This document shows, one piece after another, positions 9,506 to 18,399 of a stretch of DNA of 64,000 bases (positions are counted from its first letter, which is position 1; each line of letters opens with the position of its first letter). The stretch covers positions 560,433 to 624,432 of the forward strand of contig NZ_JAUYGV010000008.1 of the NCBI RefSeq assembly GCF_030690345.1. Reading direction: 5' to 3'. Both the position numbers and the translations under genes were made by a program. A model generated the notes under the pieces. The model saw only the letters and a program-made list of their open reading frames with translations. It did not search any database and was not told where the DNA came from. This DNA comes from Rheinheimera sp. (GTDB taxonomy: Bacteria; Pseudomonadota; Gammaproteobacteria; Enterobacterales; Alteromonadaceae).

Positions 9506-11484
9506 GTTTCCGCCGGATAAATCACCAGCAAATTAGTTGCCGGAAATTGGCTGGCCAGTTGGTTTTGCAAGTCTGGCAGGCCCGGCGTCCAGGCGAGGCC
9601 GCCGCTGCGCACGCCGTATAACACCAGTAAATCACCCGCAGGTGTTTGATTTTGTAGCAGCGCCGGCAATTGCAGCCAGTCTGAGGCGAGCTGCCATTGG
9701 GCATCAGGCAAGGATTTTAAGCGCGATGTTAAGCGTGCTTGCTGCTCCGGCTGACAATAGATTTGCAGCGTTAAACTCAGCTGCTGACATAAACGCTTAA
9801 TCAAGAGCACGGCCGCACTGAATCCCGCCTCCAGATCAGCGTTGGGTGGTAATAACCAGTGTAGCTTTTGGCCGTGCTGCAGCGGTGCGACCTGTCTTTT
9901 TATCAGTAAGGTGTAACTGCAATCGGCCAGTAACCGGCTTAACATTGAGCCAAACAGCAACTCTGAAGTGCTGCTGTGTTCGCTCCAGCCAACGATCACC
10001 TCGCTGGCACGCAGTTCGCGCCTGGCACGTAAAATACCATCGGTAATATTTAAATCTATTCTGACTTTTGGCTCTGCGGCAATATTCGCCGCCGCCAGAT
10101 AACTGACAGCATGGCTTAGCAACTGCTCGGCATATTTCAGTTTAACGTCGTGATTGCTGTCTTCTTCGACAATAGTAATGGGGTAAACGGCTTGCACAGA
10201 AGCAGGCTTGCGCAGCCATTTAGCCAATTGCAGCAAAGGCTCTGCTGCTTGCCCGGGCGCTAAGGCTACCATAATCCGTTGCTCTGCGGAGGTTTCTTCA
10301 GGCAGGTGCTGCTGAGTAAGGGCAATTCTGCGGCCATAGCGATCGACCAGCCAGGGCGCCAGAAAGCAGGTGACCAAAATCATCAAAATGGCACCATTCA
10401 CTACGGCTTCATCAAATAAACCAATTTCATAACCTACCATAGTGGCAGCCAACGTAGCAGCGGCCTGGGCCACGCTAAGGCCAAACAGCAGCCGTGCTTG
10501 CGGCCTGCTGTAACCCAACAGCAGCCGGCAAAGCTCTGCGGCCGCCCATTTGGTTAAAATAACGGTCCCCACCATTGCCAGTGCAATAACCCAGGCACGG
10601 GCACTGGCAAAAAAGATGCTGACATCTAATAGCATACCCACGGAGAGCAAGAAAAACGGGATAAAAATCGCTTCACCGGTAAACTGTAAGCGGTTCATTA
10701 AGGTGCTACTGTGCGGAATAATGCGGTTTAGCGCTAAGCCGGCTAAAAAGGCGCCGATAATAGGCTCTGCGCCGGCAAGATGGGAAAAGCTGGCGCAAAT
10801 AAAAACTGTCGCCAGTACAAAGACAAACTCGGCCACGCCATCACCGCCGACACTGCGGAAGAACCAGCGCGCCAGCTTAGGTAACAAGAGCAAAATCACC
10901 ATAATATACAGGCTAAGGCTAATGCCCAGCTGTAACCAGTAGTGCTCGCTCAGCTCGCCTTTGGCCATAGTAGCAATAACGGCCAATACCAACAGCGCCA
11001 GCGTATCGGTAATAATAGTGCCACCTACCGCAGTGGTCACGGCCGGGTTACCGCTGATACCAAGCCGGCTGGCGATGGGGTAAGCCAGCAAGGTATGCGA
11101 GGCAAACATACTGGCCAGCAAAATAGCCGCCAGCCAGTCAAACCCCAGCAGTAAGGCTACCGCAGTACCGGTGGCTTGCGGAATAGCAAACGTCAGTAAA
11201 CCAAATAGCAACGTATGTGACTTCGAGCGTTTTAACTGCTGCATATCTATTTCAAGCGCAGCGATAAACATAATGTACAGCAAGCCCACCGTGCCAAACA
11301 GAATAAAAGATTGGTCACGCGCCAGCACATGCAGCGCGTTAGGGCCAAGCAAGGCACCGGCAAATAACAGCCCCAGCATACCGGGTAAGCGGTAGCGCGC
11401 TAATAATAACGGGCAGAGTAAGATCAGGCTGGCCACTAACGCAAAGACGATAACCGGATTGGTTATCGGAAAAAATTCTGTCAT
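9490..11484 (-). CDS. Cation:proton antiporter (CPA2/Kef-type) with C-terminal USP-like domains
   Basis: The 664-residue protein has about 12 hydrophobic segments in residues 1-395, typical of the Na+/H+ exchanger (CPA2, KefB/C-like) domain. Visible signatures are GLLFAGALLGPNAL, GTIITDTLALLVLA with the buried acidic residue, and GAEPIIGAFLAGLALNR. The C-terminal 260 residues are soluble and look like two universal-stress-protein-type domains rather than the TrkA-N domain of Kef. It should exchange K+ or Na+ for protons across the inner membrane. The gene converges on recG and overlaps it by 16 bases, and it lies between recG and a second copy of the recG tail, so it probably arrived by recombination. 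The ion is not certain. Confidence 0.85.
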   Translation of the reverse strand: MTEFFPITNPVIVFALVASLILLCPLLLARYRLPGMLGLLFAGALLGPNALHVLARDQSFILFGTVGLLYIMFIAALEIDMQQLKRSKSHTLLFGLLTFAIPQATGTAVALLLGFDWLAAILLASMFASHTLLAYPIASRLGISGNPAVTTAVGGTIITDTLALLVLAVIATMAKGELSEHYWLQLGISLSLYIMVILLLLPKLARWFFRSVGGDGVAEFVFVLATVFICASFSHLAGAEPIIGAFLAGLALNRIIPHSSTLMNRLQFTGEAIFIPFFLLSVGMLLDVSIFFASARAWVIALAMVGTVILTKWAAAELCRLLLGYSRPQARLLFGLSVAQAAATLAATMVGYEIGLFDEAVVNGAILMILVTCFLAPWLVDRYGRRIALTQQHLPEETSAEQRIMVALAPGQAAEPLLQLAKWLRKPASVQAVYPITIVEEDSNHDVKLKYAEQLLSHAVSYLAAANIAAEPKVRIDLNITDGILRARRELRASEVIVGWSEHSSTSELLFGSMLSRLLADCSYTLLIKRQVAPLQHGQKLHWLLPPNADLEAGFSAAVLLIKRLCQQLSLTLQIYCQPEQQARLTSRLKSLPDAQWQLASDWLQLPALLQNQTPAGDLLVLYGVRSGGLAWTPGLPDLQNQLASQFPATNLLVIYPAETQALP

Positions 11485-11572
11485 AAATTAACCAGTTACA
11501 GACGCAGCAAAAAGGCAGTAAGTTTACCCGAAGGCAGTATTAAATAGTAGTGTTGTTCAAGTCGGCCTTCGG

Positions 11573-11680
11573 CTGCAGGCGCAGCAAATAGCCACTACGC
11601 TATGGCAGCAAAACCGCAACGCCAGCGAGCAGTTAATTAAACGCTGGCTGGCAAATAAAGAAATTTATGGCAATGCCTGA
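11573..11680 (+). pseudogene. recG: Remnant of the recG 3' end (35 codons plus stop)
   Basis: From 11579 to 11680 the sequence aligns without gaps to recG 9404-9505. I count 14 mismatches in 102 bases, and only two change an amino acid (Ala to Asn, Cys to Ser). The frame and stop are intact, but there is no start and the rest of recG is absent. Similarity fades upstream of 11573. The mostly silent differences show that the copies diverged while both were parts of working recG genes, so this is not a recent tandem duplication. It is best read as the resident recG tail left behind when a related recG-plus-antiporter segment recombined in. Confidence 0.85.
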
Positions 11681-11794
11681 GCTTCGTTTATCTGCACGCA
11701 GAACGCATTATCGCTTTAAGCTATCGCAGCCCTCTGTTGCAATACTAATCACTGCAGTACACTGGCTTTAATTCTTTATTGCACGGAGTAGTTT

Positions 11795-12580
11795 ATGTCA
11801 GTGCTTAGCCCTTACCAGTTACGCCAGCAGTGTCGCAGTGGCGCCTTTAGCGGCAATACCTCGGGCTTTGCGCCGGGTTTTGTCCAGGCCAATATGGCAA
11901 TACTGCCCAAGCAGTACGCCGCCGATTTTCTGCAGTTTTGCCACTTTAACCCCAAGCCCTGCCCGCTGCTGGGTATGGCGGCCACACCCGGTGCTATTGA
12001 TATGCCGGCGTTGGCGAAAGGCCTGGATATCCGCAGCGATCTGCCTAAATACCGCATTTTCCGCAACGGCCGGCTCGCAGATGAAGTCACCGATGTGCGT
12101 GAATACTGGCGCGATGATTTAGTGACCTTTTTAATTGGCTGCTCGTTCTCGTTTGAAGAATCCTTACTGGCCGATGGCCTTGAAATTCGTAATATCACAG
12201 AAAAAGTCAACGTGCCGATGTACCGCACCAATATCGCTTGCACCCCGACCGGCCTATTTCACGGCGGCATGGTGGTAAGCATGCGGCCAATGCAGCCGGC
12301 TGATGCAATACGCGCCATTCAGATTTGCTCGCGCTTTCCGCAGGTGCACGGCGCGCCGGTGCATTTTGGCGACCCGGCCGCTATTGGTATTAATAATATT
12401 AGCAAGCCGGATTTTGGTGATGCAGTAACAATAAAACCCGGCGAAGTGCCGGTATTCTGGGCTTGTGGCGTTACGCCCCAGGTGGCGATAGCCAATGCGG
12501 GAGTGGATTTTTGTATTACCCACAGCCCGGGCCATATGCTGGTAACTGACCTAACTAACAGTAAATTGTCGGTGTTGTAA
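11795..12580 (+). CDS. DUF1445 protein, D-glutamate cyclase-like (YcsI family)
   Basis: The 261-residue product belongs to DUF1445, often labelled putative hydro-lyase, and includes B. subtilis YcsI and the N-terminal half of vertebrate D-glutamate cyclase (DGLUCY). Conserved segments are [33 protein letters not shown] and [14 protein letters not shown], ending in the [12 protein letters not shown] motif. The likely reaction is interconversion of D-glutamate and 5-oxo-D-proline, inferred from DGLUCY. It stands alone here, but the window also has pxpABC and a DUF4392 gene, the other half of DGLUCY, 14 kb away. ACGGAG lies 7 bases before the ATG. It converges on the metzincin gene with a 10-base gap. 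Confidence 0.8.
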   Translation: MSVLSPYQLRQQCRSGAFSGNTSGFAPGFVQANMAILPKQYAADFLQFCHFNPKPCPLLGMAATPGAIDMPALAKGLDIRSDLPKYRIFRNGRLADEVTDVREYWRDDLVTFLIGCSFSFEESLLADGLEIRNITEKVNVPMYRTNIACTPTGLFHGGMVVSMRPMQPADAIRAIQICSRFPQVHGAPVHFGDPAAIGINNISKPDFGDAVTIKPGEVPVFWACGVTPQVAIANAGVDFCITHSPGHMLVTDLTNSKLSVL

Positions 12581-12590
12581 CTCCGCCACG

Positions 12591-13619
12591 CTACAGCGCT
12601 GTAACAAAAGGATGCGCCAGTATTCGTTCGCGTTGCTCAAACGTAAGCCCGCTAGCCGTGGCGGCTAACGGAACGCGGTGCATTAAATTGTGGCTGTTGG
12701 TGCTGGCCAGGTCATCTTTGCTGCCATCCGCTTCTTCCGGATGCGACAACCCGAGATAATGGCCGATTTCATGGGCAGCCAGGCGTGCTATTTCGTTAAC
12801 GCTGCCAGCTGGTGCAGCGGCAAAGCCACAATTGGTACGGGCAACAAAAACGCCGTCGGCAGGCCCTGCGCCACCGGGAATTCTTGGCGTGAAACCGGCT
12901 AACTGTTGCCGGCCAAACGGCGTCTGTTGCAGCAGGCAGGGCCCGATAACCAGATCAATAGTGTCTTGCGCTTTTGTCGGCAACACAGCCAATATTGCGG
13001 CTAAAGATGAAAAGTCCGCCTGATGTTGCATAACAACTTCGCTATCAGCAGTGGCTTGCACCGCTGCAATAGTAATGTCCAGCTGCAATTCAACGCCAAT
13101 TAATTGCGCCAGCAATTCTGTATCCAGCTCTGCGCTTATCGCAGGGCTTAATACCAGCCGTAGTTTAAGGCCGGGGTGAGTTGGCTGTACGGACAAATGA
13201 GATTCGACCATAACGCCGGTTGGCAGCGTGCCGCCGGTTGATGCATCGCACGCCACAGCATCAAAGCTGATATGGGTTAGCTCTGCGGCTGCGCCTTCTA
13301 ACACCAATAAACCGGCCTGATGCAGTTTAGCAGTACGCCAGATATTGGCGTCAGATACTGCAGGGGTTGCAATAAGCTGCTCACCGGCAATATTGATAGC
13401 AGAAGACACCCGTAAACAGCCTTGCGGCTGCGCGCTTACCTTAAGAGCGCGGCGCAAGTTATCCAGCGGCACTTCTACTGCCGAAGTAGTACCCGAGCCA
13501 CTATCTACAGTGACCGATGCCAGCGGTGTCCAAAACTGTTGCTCATCTGCCTGTTCACTATCGCAGCCGGCAATAGCGGCTACGATAACTGCACAGAAAA
13601 AGGCTGACGACGTTTTCAC
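12591..13619 (-). CDS. Exported metzincin-type zinc metalloprotease lipoprotein
   Basis: The 342-residue protein has a lipoprotein signal with Cys19 in AIAGC. The C-terminal part carries the extended zinc motif HEIGHYLGLSH (residues 283-293) with glutamate as general base, followed by NLMH (311-314) as a candidate Met-turn; these define a metzincin-like peptidase. The N-terminal 200 residues are beta-rich and unassigned. It is the last gene of a three-gene operon: its ATG overlaps the stop of the HEAT-repeat gene by four bases (ATGA). The enzyme should sit in the periplasm or on the outer membrane. The peptidase subfamily (M10, M12, M43, M57 or new) and substrate cannot be decided here. Confidence 0.75.
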   Translation of the reverse strand: MKTSSAFFCAVIVAAIAGCDSEQADEQQFWTPLASVTVDSGSGTTSAVEVPLDNLRRALKVSAQPQGCLRVSSAINIAGEQLIATPAVSDANIWRTAKLHQAGLLVLEGAAAELTHISFDAVACDASTGGTLPTGVMVESHLSVQPTHPGLKLRLVLSPAISAELDTELLAQLIGVELQLDITIAAVQATADSEVVMQHQADFSSLAAILAVLPTKAQDTIDLVIGPCLLQQTPFGRQQLAGFTPRIPGGAGPADGVFVARTNCGFAAAPAGSVNEIARLAAHEIGHYLGLSHPEEADGSKDDLASTNSHNLMHRVPLAATASGLTFEQRERILAHPFVTAL

Positions 13620-15406
13620 CTTAATGCCTTTGCCGGCACATAGCGGCCAATCTGCATTTTAATGTGGGCATCGGTTTCGCGTTTATATTGCGCAATCAGC
13701 AGCTGTTGGGCTCTTTCAGTTTGTTGCGCCCCCAGTAAATCAATAGTCGCGGCACGTTGATTGGAATCCGACGAGCGAATGCGCTTTTCCAGCACCTCCA
13801 CCAGTTCCGGTGAGGTAGCACCGGCATGTTTTAATGCATCGATCAAGGCCGTGCTAACCTGCGGATCGCTCTCCAGCACCAGCGCATCGAGTAATACCGG
13901 CCGCGCTTGCTCTGCCGGTAAGCGTGATATGGCATCCGCAGCCCGACGACGGGTTGCTACCGACTGCGCGCTAAGCTCCGTGCTTAATACATCAACAAAG
14001 GCGGCATCGCCGGTATTGCCCATGCTGTCAATTAAGATTAAACGCTCACTTTGGTCGGCAGTGTCGGCAAGCTGTTGTTGCAGCGACTGCATAATGTACT
14101 GGCGTAAAACAGGATCATCTGAGCGGTCTACCATGCTGCCGGCGCCCAACAAGCTGGCATTGCCGGCAATATCTTTAATAGCCGCTCGCGCAAGCAGCAG
14201 CTCGGCGACCTCCTGGCGGGGCGTGCCAAGATCCGCCAGTGCGGAAGCGGCTCTGGATTGGTCTCCCTGGCTCATCGTAGCGTCAAACACCATATCTGAC
14301 AGCGCCTCGCGGGCCTTGTTCAGGCCAGATAACTGCAGCGCTAAAAACGCTGTCGGCCTGGCATCATCAGCCATCTGCCCGCGCAGCTCTGCCACCAACA
14401 AGTCGACATCTTCAGGGTGCTTTTTCAACCAGGCGGCCATTTCAAGTGCCGCATCGAAATAGCGTGGCGGCTTGTCTGTAATCGCACTGACAAAGGCAGT
14501 ATAAGCTTCAGTGTAACTTTGCTGCTGCGGTATAAGCTCATCAAATTCCGGCGCTAAATCATAAGGAGTAGATTTTTCAGCCAACGCTCTGTCTGCTTGC
14601 GGTACAGCAGCAAACAGTTGGTCATCGCGTTGCAATGAAAAACGTTGCTGCATAATCACTTCCGGCTGACCGGCAACCTGTAAGCTAACAATTTCTTCAC
14701 CACGGATAGCTTGCCACCACAACGGTTGTGCCGGGTTAAACGTGGCGGTGGCTTGCGATTTCTGCACCGAGATCTTAATACCAAAACTGTCGGCGGCACC
14801 ACGTATCAGATGATCTGTTTTTTGCCGCTGAATTTGCAGTGGTGTCTGATTAAGCACACTAAAGTGCGCGGTGTAATCGCCCAGCCCGTCTAACGCAGCA
14901 CTCTGCCATTGCGTTGCGCCGGCTTGTGGTAGCAAAAAGGTGAAATTATCCAGTTGGGTGGCAACCAACAAACGGCTTTTCGGCTGCCATTGCGGTGCAA
15001 AGGCAGTACCGCTAATGCCGCAGTTGCTGTCCACTTGCAGAAAAAACGGCAAGCCTTGCGGCGATGCCGCCCGCTCTGCCGCTAACGTCATATCCTGGCT
15101 GAGGCTCACCTTGCTGAAACTTGCCCGCACCCGCGCAACACCGGCGTTAAGCGCTTCAACCTGCCAGCTCATCACACCCTCAAAGGTATCACTTTGCCCC
15201 TCTGCGGTAACCGTTGAGCTAAAGCGGAACGCCGCAGTCTGGCCGGGAACGAGGCGGCAACTTGCCGCCTGCTCAGCACCTGCGGCAAGATCTGCCTGCG
15301 CAGAGCCGGAGCCCCGCCACGGGTTGAACGCTATTACCGCCGCAACAACAGCGGCAGCTGCGGCGAATAACGATACTGTTTTAATCTTCAAACCTGTCAT
15401 ATTCAA
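13616..15406 (-). CDS. Exported protein with beta-rich N-domain and HEAT-like repeats
   Basis: I do not recognise a named family. The 596 residues begin with a hydrophobic anchor or signal (about 9-27). Residues 45-300 are beta-strand-rich, opening with a segment containing LVPGQTAAFRFSS. Residues 330-596 are helical repeats of about 30 residues, for example DAFVDVLSTELSAQSVATRR-type and RPVLLDALVLESD units, which look like HEAT repeats. A beta domain followed by an alpha superhelix recalls the N-terminal module of vitellogenin-type lipid transfer proteins, but this is an architectural resemblance only. It lies 30 bases after the large lipoprotein gene and overlaps the metzincin gene by four bases. 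Confidence 0.7.
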   Translation of the reverse strand: MNMTGLKIKTVSLFAAAAAVVAAVIAFNPWRGSGSAQADLAAGAEQAASCRLVPGQTAAFRFSSTVTAEGQSDTFEGVMSWQVEALNAGVARVRASFSKVSLSQDMTLAAERAASPQGLPFFLQVDSNCGISGTAFAPQWQPKSRLLVATQLDNFTFLLPQAGATQWQSAALDGLGDYTAHFSVLNQTPLQIQRQKTDHLIRGAADSFGIKISVQKSQATATFNPAQPLWWQAIRGEEIVSLQVAGQPEVIMQQRFSLQRDDQLFAAVPQADRALAEKSTPYDLAPEFDELIPQQQSYTEAYTAFVSAITDKPPRYFDAALEMAAWLKKHPEDVDLLVAELRGQMADDARPTAFLALQLSGLNKAREALSDMVFDATMSQGDQSRAASALADLGTPRQEVAELLLARAAIKDIAGNASLLGAGSMVDRSDDPVLRQYIMQSLQQQLADTADQSERLILIDSMGNTGDAAFVDVLSTELSAQSVATRRRAADAISRLPAEQARPVLLDALVLESDPQVSTALIDALKHAGATSPELVEVLEKRIRSSDSNQRAATIDLLGAQQTERAQQLLIAQYKRETDAHIKMQIGRYVPAKALR

Positions 15407-15436
15407 TGCCTCTTCTGTTTAACACCCGCGCCGGTA

Positions 15437-17377
15437 CTACAGTAATTCCAGCGTGCCTTCGGTACTGCGCGTTAACAGGTTTTGCGTAACAGGTTTAGAC
15501 GAGAAACTCACCAGCGTAACGGATTTACTGCGGCGGAAACGGAACACTTTAATGGTACCAACCAGCTTAACTTTGCCGCTGATGGTCTGCAGAGTATGAT
15601 CCAGCGTGACATCACCGCGCACTAAAATACGGTCGTCGTCGGTCAGGCCAAAACTTAATACCCCCGTTAATGGAAACTTATTTTCCAGGAAGCGTAAGTT
15701 GGCATCAACACCGGCTTTAACAATGCGTAAATCCAGACCACCGAAGATACGGCCGGTAAAACTGAAGTTTGGCGCCACGGTGCGGGTAAGGTAACCGCAG
15801 GTGTTAACCGCTTCTGCAGATACCAGCAATAGCTGGCACTCAGCCAGGTCAATCAGCAGATCCATATCATCATCAACATCAATACCCACGCGGCCACCGG
15901 CGCTGATTTTAAAACCCAGCCGCACCGGGCCAAAGCCATAGCCTACGCTGGCCACTTCCTGGCTTTTATCCTGCTTAAATTCATTTTTCAGTTTCAGGTG
16001 TTCTTTACTTTCTTTAGTGTCGCCGGCGACCACTTTGTTGAAGGCTTTAATTTGGTGAAAGTAAGATGACTGATCTTTCGTTACTATGGCTTCAGCGATG
16101 GCTTCAGCAATTGTAAAATCAAAGCTTTTGCCAATATTGCCACGTAGTGCAACTTCTCCGGTGGCACGGCTTAAAATACCGTTGCGGCTTAAGGTGTTGT
16201 CGACATCCATTTCAGATTCAATGGCAATGCGGGAGTTACCGGCGTTGCGCTTTTGGTTCTTTTTAAAAGAGATATCACTTGCCGCAGTAACGGCGGTCGC
16301 GCTTTCACGCTCCAGGTTAATCTCCACGTCTTTACAGTCGTTGGTTTGGTCACCATCGTTACCATTCTGAGAGAAGCTGGTTACCACACAGCCACGCAAA
16401 ATAAAGTGCGTTTCGTTTGCCAGGGCGCCATCTTGCACCGCAGCCAGATCCGCGCCCTCCAGATACAGGTCATGGTTAACCTCATCGGCAATGCCAGGTT
16501 GAATTTCACTAAAACTGAATGATGCTACCGTGCTGTCATTTTCCTGACCAATCATTAACGGCAAGATAATACCCGGTGCACTTTCAGGGATCAGCACATA
16601 AGTCAGCGTAACCGACGCCGGCAATTTACCCAGTTGATTTAATTGCGCTTCGGTCATGCCATAGGTTAGCTCTTGTTGGATGCTCAGGCCGGTTTCAGCG
16701 TCCACCACTTGTAAATCTGCCGGAATTTCAGACGCATCAATTTTGGAAAAATAAGGGTCGGCACCATTGAACACAAAACCGGATTGTACCGACAACACCG
16801 GCGTTGGTGATTCCCCTTCCTCCGTTATAGCCAGCAAGGCTACTGACGATTCAGTGCTTAATTCGTACTCTACATCTGTGCCACCTTCGCGTAATGTCAG
16901 GGTTGGCAAGGTGGCTGTTACGTTACCTTTTAACTCTGTTTCATCGCGGAAAAAACCAACTTGCAGCTCTACTTCACGTCCGGCTTCGGCCAGCAGTTGG
17001 CATTCGCTGACAGGCCAGATAAATTCGTTTTCTACCACTACCGGCTCACCGTTCGCCGGTAACTCTACATCGATAGCATTAGAGCTACACACTATCGGCG
17101 CCGCCGGGTCGGCCGGGTTTTTCTCGACAAAACTAAAACTGACCGGAATGTTAGTTATTTCCGTTATGCTGGCGTCAGTGCCGCGAATGGTAAATGACAC
17201 TGGGATGCGGTGATTAAGTGCAAAGGCCTGGTTGGTATCAAAATCCATTGAAAAATCAGACATTTCGATATCAAAATCAACGGCGACCGGCGGTTCAACT
17301 GCAGAGTCGCTGCCACCGCAAGCGGTTAAGGTTGCCAGCACTACCAACGCCAACAGTGGTGTTTTTATGGTTAACAT
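15437..17377 (-). CDS. Large beta-rich lipoprotein of unknown function
   Basis: The 646-residue product has a clear lipobox (TLTAC, Cys20) followed by GGSDS, so it should be lipidated and, lacking Asp at +2, sent to the outer membrane. The first half is acidic and beta-rich like Ig-type domains. The second half has a charged helical stretch (about 390-470), an amphipathic strand-rich segment with GYGFGPVRLGFKISAGG, two cysteines near residues 525-535 and a basic end with FRFRRSKS. No known domain is recognised. It is the first gene of the three-gene exported operon; a repeated 20-bp element lies 68 bases upstream of the start. Confidence 0.65.
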   Translation of the reverse strand: MLTIKTPLLALVVLATLTACGGSDSAVEPPVAVDFDIEMSDFSMDFDTNQAFALNHRIPVSFTIRGTDASITEITNIPVSFSFVEKNPADPAAPIVCSSNAIDVELPANGEPVVVENEFIWPVSECQLLAEAGREVELQVGFFRDETELKGNVTATLPTLTLREGGTDVEYELSTESSVALLAITEEGESPTPVLSVQSGFVFNGADPYFSKIDASEIPADLQVVDAETGLSIQQELTYGMTEAQLNQLGKLPASVTLTYVLIPESAPGIILPLMIGQENDSTVASFSFSEIQPGIADEVNHDLYLEGADLAAVQDGALANETHFILRGCVVTSFSQNGNDGDQTNDCKDVEINLERESATAVTAASDISFKKNQKRNAGNSRIAIESEMDVDNTLSRNGILSRATGEVALRGNIGKSFDFTIAEAIAEAIVTKDQSSYFHQIKAFNKVVAGDTKESKEHLKLKNEFKQDKSQEVASVGYGFGPVRLGFKISAGGRVGIDVDDDMDLLIDLAECQLLLVSAEAVNTCGYLTRTVAPNFSFTGRIFGGLDLRIVKAGVDANLRFLENKFPLTGVLSFGLTDDDRILVRGDVTLDHTLQTISGKVKLVGTIKVFRFRRSKSVTLVSFSSKPVTQNLLTRSTEGTLELL

Positions 17378-17394
17378 TACAAAATCTTCCCTAA

Positions 17395-17433
17395 CAAAAA
17401 AATTAAACCAGCCGACAGGTTAACCGGCTGTCG
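17395..17433 (-). promoter_or_regulatory. Leader with two mutually exclusive hairpins and a T-run
   Basis: CAGCCG (17409-17414) can pair with CGGCTG (17425-17430), and CGACAG (17413-17418) can pair with CTGTCG (17428-17433); the stems overlap and exclude each other. Read on the minus strand, the first stem is followed by GTTTAATTTTTTT. This could be a terminator for the HDOD gene or an attenuator in the leader of the lipoprotein operon. Confidence 0.35.
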
Positions 17434-17465
17434 TGGTAATAAGCGTGGTAATAAGCGTGGAATTT
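17434..17465 (-). repeat. Upstream element, tandem 12-mer plus shared 20-mer (copy 1)
   Basis: On the plus strand TGGTAATAAGCG occurs at 17434-17445 and again at 17446-17457, and the second copy continues as TGGAATTT to 17465. The 20-mer 17446-17465 is identical to 18469-18488. It lies 68 bases upstream of the lipoprotein start and is a probable shared regulatory site. Confidence 0.6.
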
Positions 17466-17553
17466 GTGGCAAAAATGCATGGTAATGCTGAGGTATTATC
17501 AGTTGTGCCGGCTTAATCTACGGCCGGCACATCACCGCCGGCGGAGCAGGGCA

Positions 17554-18399
17554 TTAATAAACAGAACAGATGTGTGGATTTAAAACAGACAGAACAAATA
17601 AACCTTCGGTGTTGCAGAAATCGATAGCACGGATAATGTCAGCCTGACTCAATTCCAACATCTCTAAAATGTCAGGATCGATCAGTTGCCTGCTTGAATA
17701 CATTTCCGGGTGCTGGTTTACCAGAGCCAGTCTCGCAGCTAAATGCAGCACCAATTGTGCTTGGTTTTTCTGATTTAAATTGTGGCTGTGTTGCAGCGCT
17801 ACCGGCTCAACGATGCTGTCGGGCAACTGCCATAAATGTAACAGCTCTGCACCACACCGGGCATAAGTAAACCCCAGCACCCGTTGCTGCAATTGCCACG
17901 GCAGCTCTTCTTTAGTGTAATTTTGGCACTGATTTGCTTGCCTGGCGTTGTTGTGCAATACCACCATCTCGCCGATGTTATGCAGCAAACCGGCAACATA
18001 AAACCGATCTGACGGTTTTAAACCACAGCTTTGCGCCAGAAACTGTGCAATTAAGGCAGCATTGACGGTTTGCTCCCAGAACCGCTCTGAATCAATCGCC
18101 GAAGTATCTACTGTGCTACAGGCAGAGGCAATACCAATGCTAAGCACGAGGTGATACACCTGAGTTTTACCTAATACTAATAATACTTTTCTGACACTTT
18201 CCAGCTGGTGCGGCAGACTATAAATGGCACTGTTGGCCAGCTTTAGCAGCTTTGATGTAAGCACCGGATCCAGCAAAATAGCTTCGGCCACCTCATCAAG
18301 GCTGACGATGTCAGCGTCCAGCAGCTGTTTGACACGTAAACAGCCTTCCGGCAAAGCGAAAACATCTGCAACATTCTGAGCATATTGCAAGGCTTGCAT
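17554..18399 (-). CDS. HDOD domain signalling protein
   Basis: HDOD domains are degenerate HD folds used as regulatory or docking modules in bacterial signalling. The 281-residue protein shows the typical LLDADIVSLDEVAEAILLDP, LTSKLLKLANSAIY and FYVAGLLHNIGEMV segments; HN replaces the metal-binding HD pair, as is common in the family. There is no attached output or receiver domain. GGGAGG lies 9 bases before the ATG. The gene precedes the exported three-gene operon on the same strand and shares with it a 20-bp element at almost the same distance from the start (69 versus 68 bases), so co-regulation is likely. Confidence 0.85.
   Translation of the reverse strand: MQALQYAQNVADVFALPEGCLRVKQLLDADIVSLDEVAEAILLDPVLTSKLLKLANSAIYSLPHQLESVRKVLLVLGKTQVYHLVLSIGIASACSTVDTSAIDSERFWEQTVNAALIAQFLAQSCGLKPSDRFYVAGLLHNIGEMVVLHNNARQANQCQNYTKEELPWQLQQRVLGFTYARCGAELLHLWQLPDSIVEPVALQHSHNLNQKNQAQLVLHLAARLALVNQHPEMYSSRQLIDPDILEMLELSQADIIRAIDFCNTEGLFVLSVLNPHICSVY

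Noticed and set aside
9404-11680. recG direct repeats considered as att sites of an integrative element
   Set aside because: No integrase or other mobility gene lies between them, and the copies differ at many silent sites, unlike fresh att duplications.
13761-14462. Open frame of 233 codons on the plus strand opposite the HEAT-repeat gene
   Set aside because: Antisense shadow. The minus-strand frame has a signal peptide, operon junctions and protein-like composition, while this one is serine-rich and has no ribosome site.
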